Source: Nitrospira sp. (lineage in GTDB: Bacteria; Nitrospirota; Nitrospiria; Nitrospirales; Nitrospiraceae). From it: DNA of 64,000 nucleotides. Every line of letters starts with the position of its first letter. The first letter of the stretch is position 1. The stretch lies in contig JACOEK010000004.1 in the NCBI GenBank assembly GCA_024998595.1, positions 496,001 to 560,000 on the forward strand. Direction: 5' to 3'. The notes beneath the pieces are model-generated. The model was not told where the DNA came from and searched no databases. It worked only from the letters and a program-made list of their open reading frames with translations. Below are positions 17,801-24,948 of this stretch, piece by piece. The translations under genes and the position numbers were made by a program.

Positions 17801-18241
17801 ATGGCGTCGATTGAAGACGCGACGGGGCACAGCGATGCAAGTTCGGATTCCCGCGCGCCGTTACCCCTCCTGTTGATCGACGACTCCCTCAGCATCAGAA
17901 AGTTCGTGGGTCGCATGCTCGAAGCTGCCGGGTATACGGTGGAAACGGCGGTCGACGGCGAAGAGGGCTGCCGCAAAGCCATGGTGCAAGCCTACCAACT
18001 GATCATCACCGATCTCGAAATGCCCAAGTTGAACGGCTACGAAGTTATCCAAGCCCTACGAGCCAGGCCTCAAACTCAGGCGACGCCAATCCTCGTGATG
18101 ACGACGCGGGCGGGAGAAAAGCATCGCCAGATGGCCGTGAGTGTCGGCGCATCGGGCTACATTGCCAAACCCGTCGAGGAACGGGCGTTGATTCAGGAAG
18201 TGCGCAAATGGACCGGTGTCGAGGCACGGGCCGAAAAATAA
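14864..18241 (+). CDS. CheA/ChpA-type hybrid histidine kinase with three Hpt domains and a receiver
   Basis: This 1125-residue kinase has, in order, three Hpt domains with histidines His50 (GHKLKGAALL), His199 (AHTLKGSAYT) and His378 (AHTLKGSAYT). A dimerisation region around 500-620 and an HATPase domain with N-box HLVRNAVYHGIE (from residue 697) and GRGVGMDVV follow. Then come a CheW-like P5 domain (about 830-970) and a C-terminal receiver with Asp1006-Asp1007 and phospho-acceptor Asp1050. Hpt2 and Hpt3 are close copies of each other, both preceded by an EV(L/I)SYFAPEA motif; Hpt1 is more diverged. The architecture is that of ChpA/PilL in type IV pilus chemosensory systems, with fewer Hpt units. 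It is the central kinase of this operon. Confidence 0.94.
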   Translation: MSADFDRDQLLDIFVAEAGDDMERFWKALHLGGKTRPEPGDVAGFHTVGHKLKGAALLYGFPGLGQLGALLEEILEHVQEISPSQWPVAFDVIRDIVASFRHQVAQIGRGEGEDASIVDGFVQRCAQFLPAASDDAAPSSHTSTVPADEYLLPVMDAEVLSYFAPEAEEYLTTIQTLLQRLEVNVSDAEAIHQLYRVAHTLKGSAYTVGFQVVGDVALPIETCMIAVREGTAVIAPQWIATIRHAVDVMRSLMARDAQQLARLRQDVPCITTMLRELEQGMPQTQQPETASVPTTSEPVEDVPPHAAVAAEPSAPSAEQNHSGELSEAYLIPSLDAEVISYFAPEAQEYLESLETDFLRVDKDEANPDIIHQLFRTAHTLKGSAYTVGFQSIGDLTHHIEDFMGAVREGRLKFLPGHTDVLLRAIDVIRALMRRDPSLLSRTRQRFAASLQELKGLGEASAPEGLEPAVSSLTEAIVPLGPGEPETAESSHAGESKAGEEREVIRVSRDRLERLLNLVGELVIDRGRLEQRLRTLDQLATQVLANKNRLTDAVRTFEDKHTFSFQPSPSSQGESVPQAFPGVSDFGSLEFDKYDDFNILARRISEVTADISESMSQLSGSIHRAQDDMGSLQQLTLGMRDEIARARMVPIGTPFTRFRRAAREMARATGKEVNLVTSGEHTEIDTGVVERLVDPLVHLVRNAVYHGIEPAAVRRIQGKPAAGTIYLHAAHRGNSVLIEVEDDGAGLDITKIKAKAVKLGLVRQDVAETLPESEVIKFIFLPGFSTADAVGDQAGRGVGMDVVKRVIETMNGHIEVESVRGQGTKFTMHLPLTLLIATALLVRVGKERYAIPLPSVREVTMSTASTIQHMGDRRVVQIGDEAIEVYPLGSLIRREAGTTDGVSPVVIVRTSTGALGCAVDELLGRQEIVIKSLGGLKPYERSVFGGATIDPEGRVVLVLDVSRLTTREYHDTLSIAQAPAMASIEDATGHSDASSDSRAPLPLLLIDDSLSIRKFVGRMLEAAGYTVETAVDGEEGCRKAMVQAYQLIITDLEMPKLNGYEVIQALRARPQTQATPILVMTTRAGEKHRQMAVSVGASGYIAKPVEERALIQEVRKWTGVEARAEK

Positions 18242-18288
18242 GAAGGTTTTGCCGACTGCTGCCGTGGCTGGCAGAATGAAGGGCACCA

Positions 18289-18858
18289 ATGGGTCTTCGT
18301 GGACAACGGGCAGTCACCATATCGAACGGTCACGCAGTCAGATTTCTTGTCACGTCGATCGGCGGCTCTTCCGTGGCTCTTCCAGCACATTGGGTTCGAG
18401 GCATCGTGACGCCCGCTTCCGCCGGGCCTGATGGGCTCGTCGCATGGGCCGGTATGCAATACGAACGAACGGATCTGGCCGCTCGACTCAAAATCATCTC
18501 TGGCGGTCTCTCTCACGATACCCGACTCATTCTGTATGGCAATGAAGAAAAAGCTCGATCGTTTGCGGTGGATAAGGTTCTCGGACTGCTGGACGTCGAG
18601 CGGGCGCTGATTTGTCCGTTGCCCCCTCAGTTCCGTGGCCAAGAGCGAGAACGACTGCTGGGATTTTTTGTCGATCCATCGTTCGTTGCGCTGATCGCCA
18701 ATCCATTTTGGGCCCTCGAGCTTCCACTCAGGCCCCAGGCGTTAGAGATATTTGCCATCCGCTCTTCGGAACGCAGTCCGTCAGAAGCTGAGTCGATCCA
18801 TCTTCCTGCGGTGGCAATGGATGAGGCGCTGTCGATGTCAACGGGCCCTGTGAGTTAA
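18289..18858 (+). CDS. Divergent CheW-like protein 1
   Basis: This 189-residue protein is not strongly recognisable by itself. Its segments VRFLVTSIGGSSVALPAHWVRGIVTPA, LAARLKIISGG, TRLILYGNEEKARSFAVDKVLGLLDVE and LPPQFRGQERERLLGFFVDPSFVALIAN follow the two-barrel layout of CheW domains, including a final ALIANPFWALEL strand. The ATG at 18289 has GAAGGG nearby. It starts 47 nt after the kinase gene. A second CheW-like gene follows after 15 nt, so the pair may be a scaffold or adaptor for particular outputs. The family call is a moderate-confidence inference from layout and context. Confidence 0.6.
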   Translation: MGLRGQRAVTISNGHAVRFLVTSIGGSSVALPAHWVRGIVTPASAGPDGLVAWAGMQYERTDLAARLKIISGGLSHDTRLILYGNEEKARSFAVDKVLGLLDVERALICPLPPQFRGQERERLLGFFVDPSFVALIANPFWALELPLRPQALEIFAIRSSERSPSEAESIHLPAVAMDEALSMSTGPVS

Positions 18859-18873
18859 TCGTCAAAGGTCATC

Positions 18874-19350
18874 ATGCTACGTGGGCAACTACGCAGACAG
18901 TCACAAGGTACGGCAGGAAGCGCGACCCACGCGCGGGTCCAGAATATGGTGGTGTTTTCAGTCGCCGGGCAACGGCTGGCTGCCCGGACCGAAGAGATCG
19001 GCGGCGTTCTGCCCTGGCCCGGGACCACGCCGGTTCCCAGTGATACGCCGTTGGTCACGGCGCTGGTCCGGTATGAGGAATCGTGTCTCCCGGTGTTCGA
19101 TCTCGCCGCAAAATTTAACCGAACGGTGCGCGAAGAGGATTCGTTGTGTCTGATCGTCAAACATGTTGATGGTCCTCTCGCGATTTGCATCGATGCACAG
19201 GTGCCATCGCTGCATGTGGTGCCGCGCTCAGAGCTACAGTATCAAAGCGGCCTCGATCCTGATATCGCCGGATCGTGTGTCGCAGGCGACGAACAACTGC
19301 CTCTCATCAACCTGGCAACTTTAGGGGTCGCGTCAAGGCGTTCTACTTAA
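18874..19350 (+). CDS. Divergent CheW-like protein 2
   Basis: This 158-residue protein has a CheW-like course after about 22 N-terminal residues. It runs NMVVFSVAGQRLAARTEEIGGVLPWPGTTPVPSDTPLVTALVRYEESCLPVFDLAAKFN, then SLCLIVKHVDGPLAICID and a final LPLINLATLG strand. The strand order and the VTALVRYEESCLPVFDL turn, which takes the place of the VxGvxNLRGxvvPvidL motif of CheW, support the assignment. It lacks the NLRG motif itself. Its neighbours are the other divergent CheW-like gene and a receiver/coiled-coil protein. Its function beyond scaffolding is unknown. Confidence 0.65.
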   Translation: MLRGQLRRQSQGTAGSATHARVQNMVVFSVAGQRLAARTEEIGGVLPWPGTTPVPSDTPLVTALVRYEESCLPVFDLAAKFNRTVREEDSLCLIVKHVDGPLAICIDAQVPSLHVVPRSELQYQSGLDPDIAGSCVAGDEQLPLINLATLGVASRRST

Positions 19351-19378
19351 TGCATCCGACATCTCGTAGGGGAATGAC

Positions 19379-20854
19379 ATGCCAAAGATCTTGATTGCCG
19401 ATGACAGCATTGCGGTTCGCAAGGTGGCGGAGCGGCTTTTGACTGAGGCCGGAATGGGCGTCACACTCGCGGCGAACGGTTCGGAAGCCTTGGCGATGTT
19501 GGCAAAGGATCGTCCCGATCTGATCGTCTCCGACGTCATCATGCCAGACAAGAGCGGGTATGAAGTCTGTGCATTCATCCGCGGGCAGGCAAACCTGGCC
19601 GATCTTCCCGTACTTCTGATCAGCGGCATAGTCAACGACGAAGTGTCCAGGCAGGCCGAATCCTGCAAGGCCGATGGGGTGCTGAAGAAGCCCTTTCAAG
19701 GATCGTCCCTCAAAGATCGCGTGCTGGATTTGCTGACGAAGCGTCCGCACAAGCCTGCGCCGGTGTCAGAACCTGACCATGCCTCACTCGCCGAGTCACC
19801 GGTCGTGACGGAGGTCGCGCCTGCGCCGGTGCCGCCGATGAAGGAAGACTTCGTGCCAAGCTCAGTGGTTCAACGGGAGTGGCAGCAACCGGCTGAACCG
19901 GTGGCGATCGCGATGGACCTGGCCCCTGCGGTGCCGGTGAGCAGTGAGGAATTTCCCACTGAGGGTATGCCCGCCCACCAGGCCTCTGAGCCGAGCCCTT
20001 CGGTGCAGGCAGATGATCGACATCAGGCGATTCTGGCCGAGCGGGATGCTCGAATTACTGAACTGGAAGAGCAGCTGGGCTCCGAACGCAGGAACAATCA
20101 GGAAGAGCGACAACAGAATCAACTGGTGTTGTCGGAACATCGCGAACAGATCGCTGCCGTATCTTCCCGAGCACAGGCGCTTGAACAAGCCCTGACAGAA
20201 GAGCGCGCTCATCGGGATGCGATGACTCAACAGCTGGAAGACCTGTCGAGACAGGCGCACCGATTGAGCGAGGTCGAGGCGGCATTAGTCGAAGAGCAGC
20301 GGCGCGCCCAACTGTTGGCGCAGCAGGTCTCGGAGGGGGCTCGTCTCGGCGCGCGCATCGTGGAATTGGAAGCTCATCTCGAAGCCGAGCGGGAAGCCGC
20401 CAACCAACTTGTCAGCCAGATTACAAGCCTCGAGCATGTCGAGGACCGCATGCGCGAGCTCGAACGGGTCCTGGCGAGCGAGCGGGAAACGGCGATGGCT
20501 CAGCGTCACGAACGTGCACAATTGGAAAAAACTGCAGCCATGGTGCCGGTACTGGAGGAGGCGGGGGAGAAAGCTCGAGCCCAGGTTGCCGAACTCGACG
20601 GGGCACTCGCGGCCGAGCGCGAAGCCGCGGCCGCCCTGTTGACGCAATATAAGCAGATGGAAGAGAAGGCGCAGCGTGTGGAGGAATTGGAGCAGGAGCT
20701 GAGTGCCGAACGTGACCACTCCATGCAATTGGGCAAACGCGTGGCTGATGCCGAGCTGATAGCCGAACAGTCTACGCGACGATTTGAAGATTTGGCGAGA
20801 AAACTGGGCGAAATCGCGGGACTCGCCTCGCAACTCGGAAACGCAAAACGCTAA
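19379..20854 (+). CDS. Response regulator with long C-terminal coiled coil
   Basis: This 491-residue protein has an N-terminal receiver (residues 1-118) with Asp8-Asp9, phospho-acceptor Asp52 in LIVSDVIMPDKSGYE, Ser82 and Lys104 in VLKKPF, so it is competent for phosphorylation. A Pro/Ala/Glu-rich linker (about 120-210) leads to a long heptad-rich region (about 215-475). There, units resembling IxELExxLxxEREAAxxL recur roughly every 45-60 residues, predicting an extended coiled coil. No enzymatic or DNA-binding output domain is visible. It may act as a phosphorylation-controlled structural or localisation factor, similar in spirit to FrzS or AglZ of Myxococcus; that comparison is architectural only. 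Confidence 0.85.
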   Translation: MPKILIADDSIAVRKVAERLLTEAGMGVTLAANGSEALAMLAKDRPDLIVSDVIMPDKSGYEVCAFIRGQANLADLPVLLISGIVNDEVSRQAESCKADGVLKKPFQGSSLKDRVLDLLTKRPHKPAPVSEPDHASLAESPVVTEVAPAPVPPMKEDFVPSSVVQREWQQPAEPVAIAMDLAPAVPVSSEEFPTEGMPAHQASEPSPSVQADDRHQAILAERDARITELEEQLGSERRNNQEERQQNQLVLSEHREQIAAVSSRAQALEQALTEERAHRDAMTQQLEDLSRQAHRLSEVEAALVEEQRRAQLLAQQVSEGARLGARIVELEAHLEAEREAANQLVSQITSLEHVEDRMRELERVLASERETAMAQRHERAQLEKTAAMVPVLEEAGEKARAQVAELDGALAAEREAAAALLTQYKQMEEKAQRVEELEQELSAERDHSMQLGKRVADAELIAEQSTRRFEDLARKLGEIAGLASQLGNAKR

Positions 20855-20883
20855 GAGGCCGTCACCCGTCCCATACCGGGCGA

Positions 20884-21858
20884 GTGCATGTGTCAGAGGC
20901 AGGACGCACTGTGTCGTCGGAATCAGAGCAAACCCAGGACGATTTCCAAAAAGAACTCATCGAGCTGTTCGGGCAAGAGGCGCAGGAGTGGCTCCTCCAG
21001 ATCCACGCGGCGCTGGTTGAGCTCGAAAGCCTGCCGGATTCGGATCGGCACACCCAACTGATCGACGCAGTCGTGCGAGGCATTACCAGTCTCGGCGGCT
21101 CCGCAGCCACGGTAAGTCTGCCTGATGTCGAACGGGCCACATTTGCGCTCCTGCCGTTCATCGAGACGATCAAAGACCGGACCACGGCGACGAAACAGGA
21201 TTTCAACACTGTCCGAGAACATTTTCGCATCGTCATCGCATCTGTGAGGGTGGCCACCGGAATCACGCTCGACATCGAACCTTCGCAGGAGTCGGCGCCC
21301 GCGCCAGAACCGGTTCTCGATTTTCTTACCCTGTTAAACGCACTGCATCGGCTACAGGATGAACTGGCGGCGCAGGGGAGCATGTCCCGCAGCCTCATCC
21401 CGCAGGTGCTGCAACGTGTGGAGCAGGAGGCGCGGCAAGGAGACGGACAGATCCAGGTCGCTAGGTTTCAGGAACTGTTGGTGACGGTCCATCACACGGA
21501 TGCTCAATATCTGGGCTCGCTACGACAGGAATTGCCCGGCATTGCACTGCATCTAAGCCGGCTTCGAGCCGGTGGACAGGCAATCCTGTCTTCTGACGTC
21601 GGATTCGACGCTCCGATGCAGATGGTTGCAAGCCTTCAGGACGTTGCCAAACAAACCAATGCCACGCCGCTCGTGACTTTTCTCACCGGTCTGCAGAATT
21701 TCCTTACATTAGTCGTCCAACGCCGCATTGAGATTGCGGCTCATCGGGTCGAATCGGTGGAGACGCGCATTTTGGCCATCGCCAGCATGGTCGAAGAGTG
21801 GATTGCCGACGGACAAAAAGAGTTGGATCTGATGAGTCGACTCGTCCCGTCGACCTGA
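20884..21858 (+). CDS. Hpt-like protein lacking the phospho-acceptor histidine
   Basis: This 324-residue soluble protein has an N-terminal helical domain (about 20-130) that aligns with the Hpt domains of the operon's kinase. Where those have RTAHTLKGSA, this protein has RGITSLGGSA (residues 65-74), so the phosphorylated histidine is Thr68 and the following lysine is Gly71. The C-terminal part (about 145-324) is entirely helical and resembles the C-terminus of the HD-GYP protein encoded next. The GTG start at 20884 is uncertain; GTG codons at 20890 and 20911 are in frame. It may be a non-phosphorylated partner or competitor in the phosphorelay. Confidence 0.6.
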   Translation: MHVSEAGRTVSSESEQTQDDFQKELIELFGQEAQEWLLQIHAALVELESLPDSDRHTQLIDAVVRGITSLGGSAATVSLPDVERATFALLPFIETIKDRTTATKQDFNTVREHFRIVIASVRVATGITLDIEPSQESAPAPEPVLDFLTLLNALHRLQDELAAQGSMSRSLIPQVLQRVEQEARQGDGQIQVARFQELLVTVHHTDAQYLGSLRQELPGIALHLSRLRAGGQAILSSDVGFDAPMQMVASLQDVAKQTNATPLVTFLTGLQNFLTLVVQRRIEIAAHRVESVETRILAIASMVEEWIADGQKELDLMSRLVPST

Positions 21859-22048
21859 GGACGCCACCCCGCCACCGGGAGGCCGGTTAAGACCTTCCGC
21901 AGACGTCCGGTCGGATAGCGGAGGATGCTCACCCTGTGCGCCACACCGCAACGGCCATGATCCTGTACGAGCTAGATAGGGGCGATCGTTGATCGCGACG
22001 GACGTATAGGCCCCAGGCTCTGCAGACAATGCGAGCGAGAGAGAGGGA

Positions 22049-24145
22049 ATGGAAGAGAATCACTACCGGCGGGCCGAGGAGATAGTGGCCAAGGTGGCTG
22101 CCTCCGTACAACGGCAAGACGCCGTGGACCTCGCCGATGTCACGCATCTCGCAGACGCCATCGTCGAATCGTTGCAGGCCAGCGACCAATTGGTTGTTGA
22201 AGCGCTCTCCAGTCCTGCCGGGCCTCCGCTGGTGACCAATCTCATCAATGTCGGAATCCTCGCCACGAAGGTCGGTATCGGCCTTGGATACTTCGGTGTC
22301 GAATTGCACCGGCTCGCCTTAGCCGGGTTGTTGCATGACATCGGCATTTTTGCCGTGCCGCAACATCTCCTCACAAAAACCGGGCGCCTGACCTCTGAAG
22401 AACGGACGTTGGTCGAACAACACCCTCGGCTGGGTTCCGAAGTTATAAAGCGTGCGGGGCCGGACTATGCGTGGTTGGCCGAGGTGGTGCTGCAAGCACA
22501 CGAGCGGGGAAAGGGGCAAGGATATCCTCTTCGCTTGAAGGGGCGAGAGATCAACGAGCTGGCGCAGATTATCGGCCTGGTGGACATCTTCGATGCGCTG
22601 GTCAGTCCGCGTCCCTATCGACGGCGGATGCTGCCCCATGAGGCCGTGCGTGAGTTACTCACGACGGAACGCACCGCGTTTCCGCGCGAAATCATGAAAG
22701 CGTTGGTCGAACAGTTGTCGGTCTATCCACTCGGCACCAGGGTGCGGGTCAGCAGCGGAGAGGAAGGGGTGGTGGTGCGTATTGCCGCCCGGTATCCTTC
22801 TCGTCCGGTGTTGCGTGTCATGGGCACAGAGAATGCGCCGGCCTCTGAACCCCCGCGTCTACTTGATTTGAGCCTGTTGCCGCACGTATCGGTGGTGGAT
22901 ACCGTCGAGCCGCCGGCCTTGGAACGTGTCACATTCGAACCTGCTGAGCCTGCCACGACGGCACCTGCTGCGCCGACAAACGTCTCCGATCAATTTGCCG
23001 CCTTGCTGGAAAGTCTCGATGCCATTGCCGGCGTCATCCAGGCCGCCGTAGATCAGCCGGCGGCAACGCCGGGGTCTGCCCAGGAGGCCGTCGAAGTTGA
23101 GCCGGCTGAGGCAGTCGAGCCGATGATTCCTGTACGCCGGGAAATCCTGGGCTTGTTCGTCTTGGAAGCACGAGAATGGCTCAATCAGATTCAAACGGCG
23201 TTGGAACGGCTGGACACCACCAGTGAGCAGGCCCGTCGCGCGCAATTGGCCACGATTTTATGGCAGAGCGTCAACAACCTCGCACGTTCCGCAGCCACGG
23301 TCGGGTTGACGGCAGTGGAGAATATGGCGACCAGGCTGTTTCCGCTGCTGCAGGCGGCGGCGAGGCATGAGAGAGCCGTGGCGGTGCATCACGTGGCGTC
23401 GCTTCGAGAGGGACTGCTGGAGATCAGCAAAACGGTCCAGGAGCTTCGGGCGGTCGATGAGACTCAAGCGACAGGCGAGGGGGCCGTTGAGCATCAACAG
23501 ACGGATGTTGAGGAGTCGAGGCCGCCAAAATTTCAGGATCCGCAGGTCCCTATCGAGATTGCTTCCCATATCGTCCCGCCCTCGAACAGTTCTCCCCATC
23601 CCGGGCCCTCGTCTTCCATTCTTGATGCCTTACGGCACCTGCATGTGGCGCGTGGACGGTCGCTTGAGCCCGTGCGTGATGTGTTGGAGACGGTCATTCA
23701 GCGAGCCGAACGGGAGATGGCGGAAGGCGCTGCGGTGGTGGATGCGCGGACCATCGGCCGTCTGCTGCAAGAATTGGATGATTTGGATGAACGGTTTCTC
23801 GGCCACATGCAAGCCCGGGTTCCATCGGTCATCGCGACGCTCGGCCGCATCGCACGCGCGAGCGAAGAGCGAGTGCTGCCTCCTCAGGCGTTGGAGCCGA
23901 TTTTTGACGAAATCGATGTGCTATTCGAGGCCTCCGAACGGGTGTCCGCAGCGAACATCAGCGTCTTCCTTCAAGGTCTGCGAACATTCCTTCGCGTGAC
24001 CGCGCAACACAAGCCTGCTGCCATTCGGGAGCGGTTGGCTGCCGTGGAAGAGCGCTTGGCCACGCTTATTCCGCTGGCTCAGCAATGGGTTGATGTCGGG
24101 CGTGTGGAACGGGCGGCCATTTTTGATATTCTGCCCATGACCTAG
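22049..24145 (+). CDS. Degenerate HD-GYP protein fused to an Hpt-like module
   Basis: This 698-residue protein has an N-terminal HD-GYP domain (about 30-235) with His96-Asp97 in LLHDIGIF, His125 in EQHPRLGS, HERGKGQGYP at 151-160 and Asp179 in GLVDIFDAL. Two expected metal ligands are changed: Asn64 replaces the first histidine, and Ala150 replaces the first residue of the HHE motif. The HDIG lysine is Ile100. A small beta-rich segment (about 240-285) and a Pro/Ala linker follow. Next is an Hpt-like helical domain whose histidine position holds Asn (VNNLARSA), then a helical C-terminus shared with the preceding gene product. Cyclic-di-GMP hydrolysis is therefore doubtful; binding or scaffolding is possible. 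GAGAGGGA precedes the ATG. Confidence 0.8.
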   Translation: MEENHYRRAEEIVAKVAASVQRQDAVDLADVTHLADAIVESLQASDQLVVEALSSPAGPPLVTNLINVGILATKVGIGLGYFGVELHRLALAGLLHDIGIFAVPQHLLTKTGRLTSEERTLVEQHPRLGSEVIKRAGPDYAWLAEVVLQAHERGKGQGYPLRLKGREINELAQIIGLVDIFDALVSPRPYRRRMLPHEAVRELLTTERTAFPREIMKALVEQLSVYPLGTRVRVSSGEEGVVVRIAARYPSRPVLRVMGTENAPASEPPRLLDLSLLPHVSVVDTVEPPALERVTFEPAEPATTAPAAPTNVSDQFAALLESLDAIAGVIQAAVDQPAATPGSAQEAVEVEPAEAVEPMIPVRREILGLFVLEAREWLNQIQTALERLDTTSEQARRAQLATILWQSVNNLARSAATVGLTAVENMATRLFPLLQAAARHERAVAVHHVASLREGLLEISKTVQELRAVDETQATGEGAVEHQQTDVEESRPPKFQDPQVPIEIASHIVPPSNSSPHPGPSSSILDALRHLHVARGRSLEPVRDVLETVIQRAEREMAEGAAVVDARTIGRLLQELDDLDERFLGHMQARVPSVIATLGRIARASEERVLPPQALEPIFDEIDVLFEASERVSAANISVFLQGLRTFLRVTAQHKPAAIRERLAAVEERLATLIPLAQQWVDVGRVERAAIFDILPMT

Positions 24146-24282
24146 GGCCTATGCCCCCTCACGGATCCCATCTCCATTCCTTCTGAACATCGTTCTTTCA
24201 GTCGCCTAATCCTTGGGCAGTTGACGTCCGCGCCCTCGCAGTCCGCGTGCAAGCGTTCCATCCACATGGTTGCGCACAGTCC

Positions 24283-24301
24283 GTCCACAGTTCTTGTGGA
24301 C
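24283..24301. repeat. Inverted repeat downstream of chemosensory operon
   Basis: GTCCACA (24283-24289) and TGTGGAC (24295-24301) form a perfect 7-bp stem with a 5-nt loop, about 140 nt after the HD-GYP gene stop and 108 nt before the next ATG. No U-run follows, so it is not a typical intrinsic terminator. It could be a weak terminator or an operator for the membrane protein gene. The flanking CCACA motifs resemble imperfect DnaA boxes, but matches are poor. Confidence 0.35.
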
Positions 24302-24408
24302 AGGCGGCAGGAGCCGGCTCACAGCGGCCATTCGGGACGAAACATATCTCATCGAATCCGTACAATTTCTCTTGCGGTTGGGGTTGGGATTGTACGACCA
24401 TCACCGCC

Positions 24409-24933
24409 ATGCCAAAACTTGTCTCAGTCAAACAGCAGGAAGGCCACGACGCTCGCGCGACGGCCTATATCAAAGCCTACATGTTATTTCCCGCCGGTAT
24501 CCTCGGCCTGATCTCCATGATCGGCGGGGTGGGCGGGTTGGGGTATCAGCTGCTTGCCACGGACACCTATTCGTGGACAACATTTCTCCAAAGCTCAGGA
24601 CTATTGTTGTTAGGAGGCGTGCTGGGCTGGCTGCAGACCACGTATCATCGCTGGATCCTGGCCAATCGTCCGGAAGTATTTGCCGAACGCATGCGGCAGC
24701 CGGCGCTCAACAAAGCTGGCCGGCCCAAGCGGGAGAGTGGAAAAAGTCAGGAGTCGGCCAGTGGCTCGCCATGGGCTCCCGGCGCATACATGGTCGGTCT
24801 TGCAGTCCTGCTTGCTGGATCGATGCTTAGCGTGCTCTACGGTGCGGTGCATCCGATCGCGGCTTGTTTTCTGCCTTGGGCCGGATTCTTCTGGGCCAAA
24901 CTCTTCTTCTGGAAGACGCTGCTGAAGACCTGA
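24409..24933 (+). CDS. Small membrane protein of unknown function
   Basis: I do not recognise this 174-residue protein. It has about four hydrophobic segments: AYMLFPAGILGLISMIGGVGG (residues 24-44), a second at 59-75 (LLLLGGVLGWLQ), a third near 125-147 and a fourth near 150-167 rich in Trp and Phe (WAGFFWAKLFFWKTLLK). A basic hydrophilic loop containing PKRESGKSQESASGS separates segments 2 and 3. The frame is open upstream of ATG 24409, but that ATG fits the start of charged then hydrophobic sequence. Its stop lies 15 nt from the convergent lpxD stop. Confidence 0.65.
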   Translation: MPKLVSVKQQEGHDARATAYIKAYMLFPAGILGLISMIGGVGGLGYQLLATDTYSWTTFLQSSGLLLLGGVLGWLQTTYHRWILANRPEVFAERMRQPALNKAGRPKRESGKSQESASGSPWAPGAYMVGLAVLLAGSMLSVLYGAVHPIAACFLPWAGFFWAKLFFWKTLLKT

Positions 24934-24948
24934 CGAGTGGTCAGAATG

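Noticed and set aside
24250-24305. Cluster of CCACA motifs resembling DnaA boxes near the 24283 inverted repeat
   Set aside because: Each matches the consensus in about seven of nine positions, no AT-rich unwinding region or dnaA/dnaN gene is near, so an origin is not supported.
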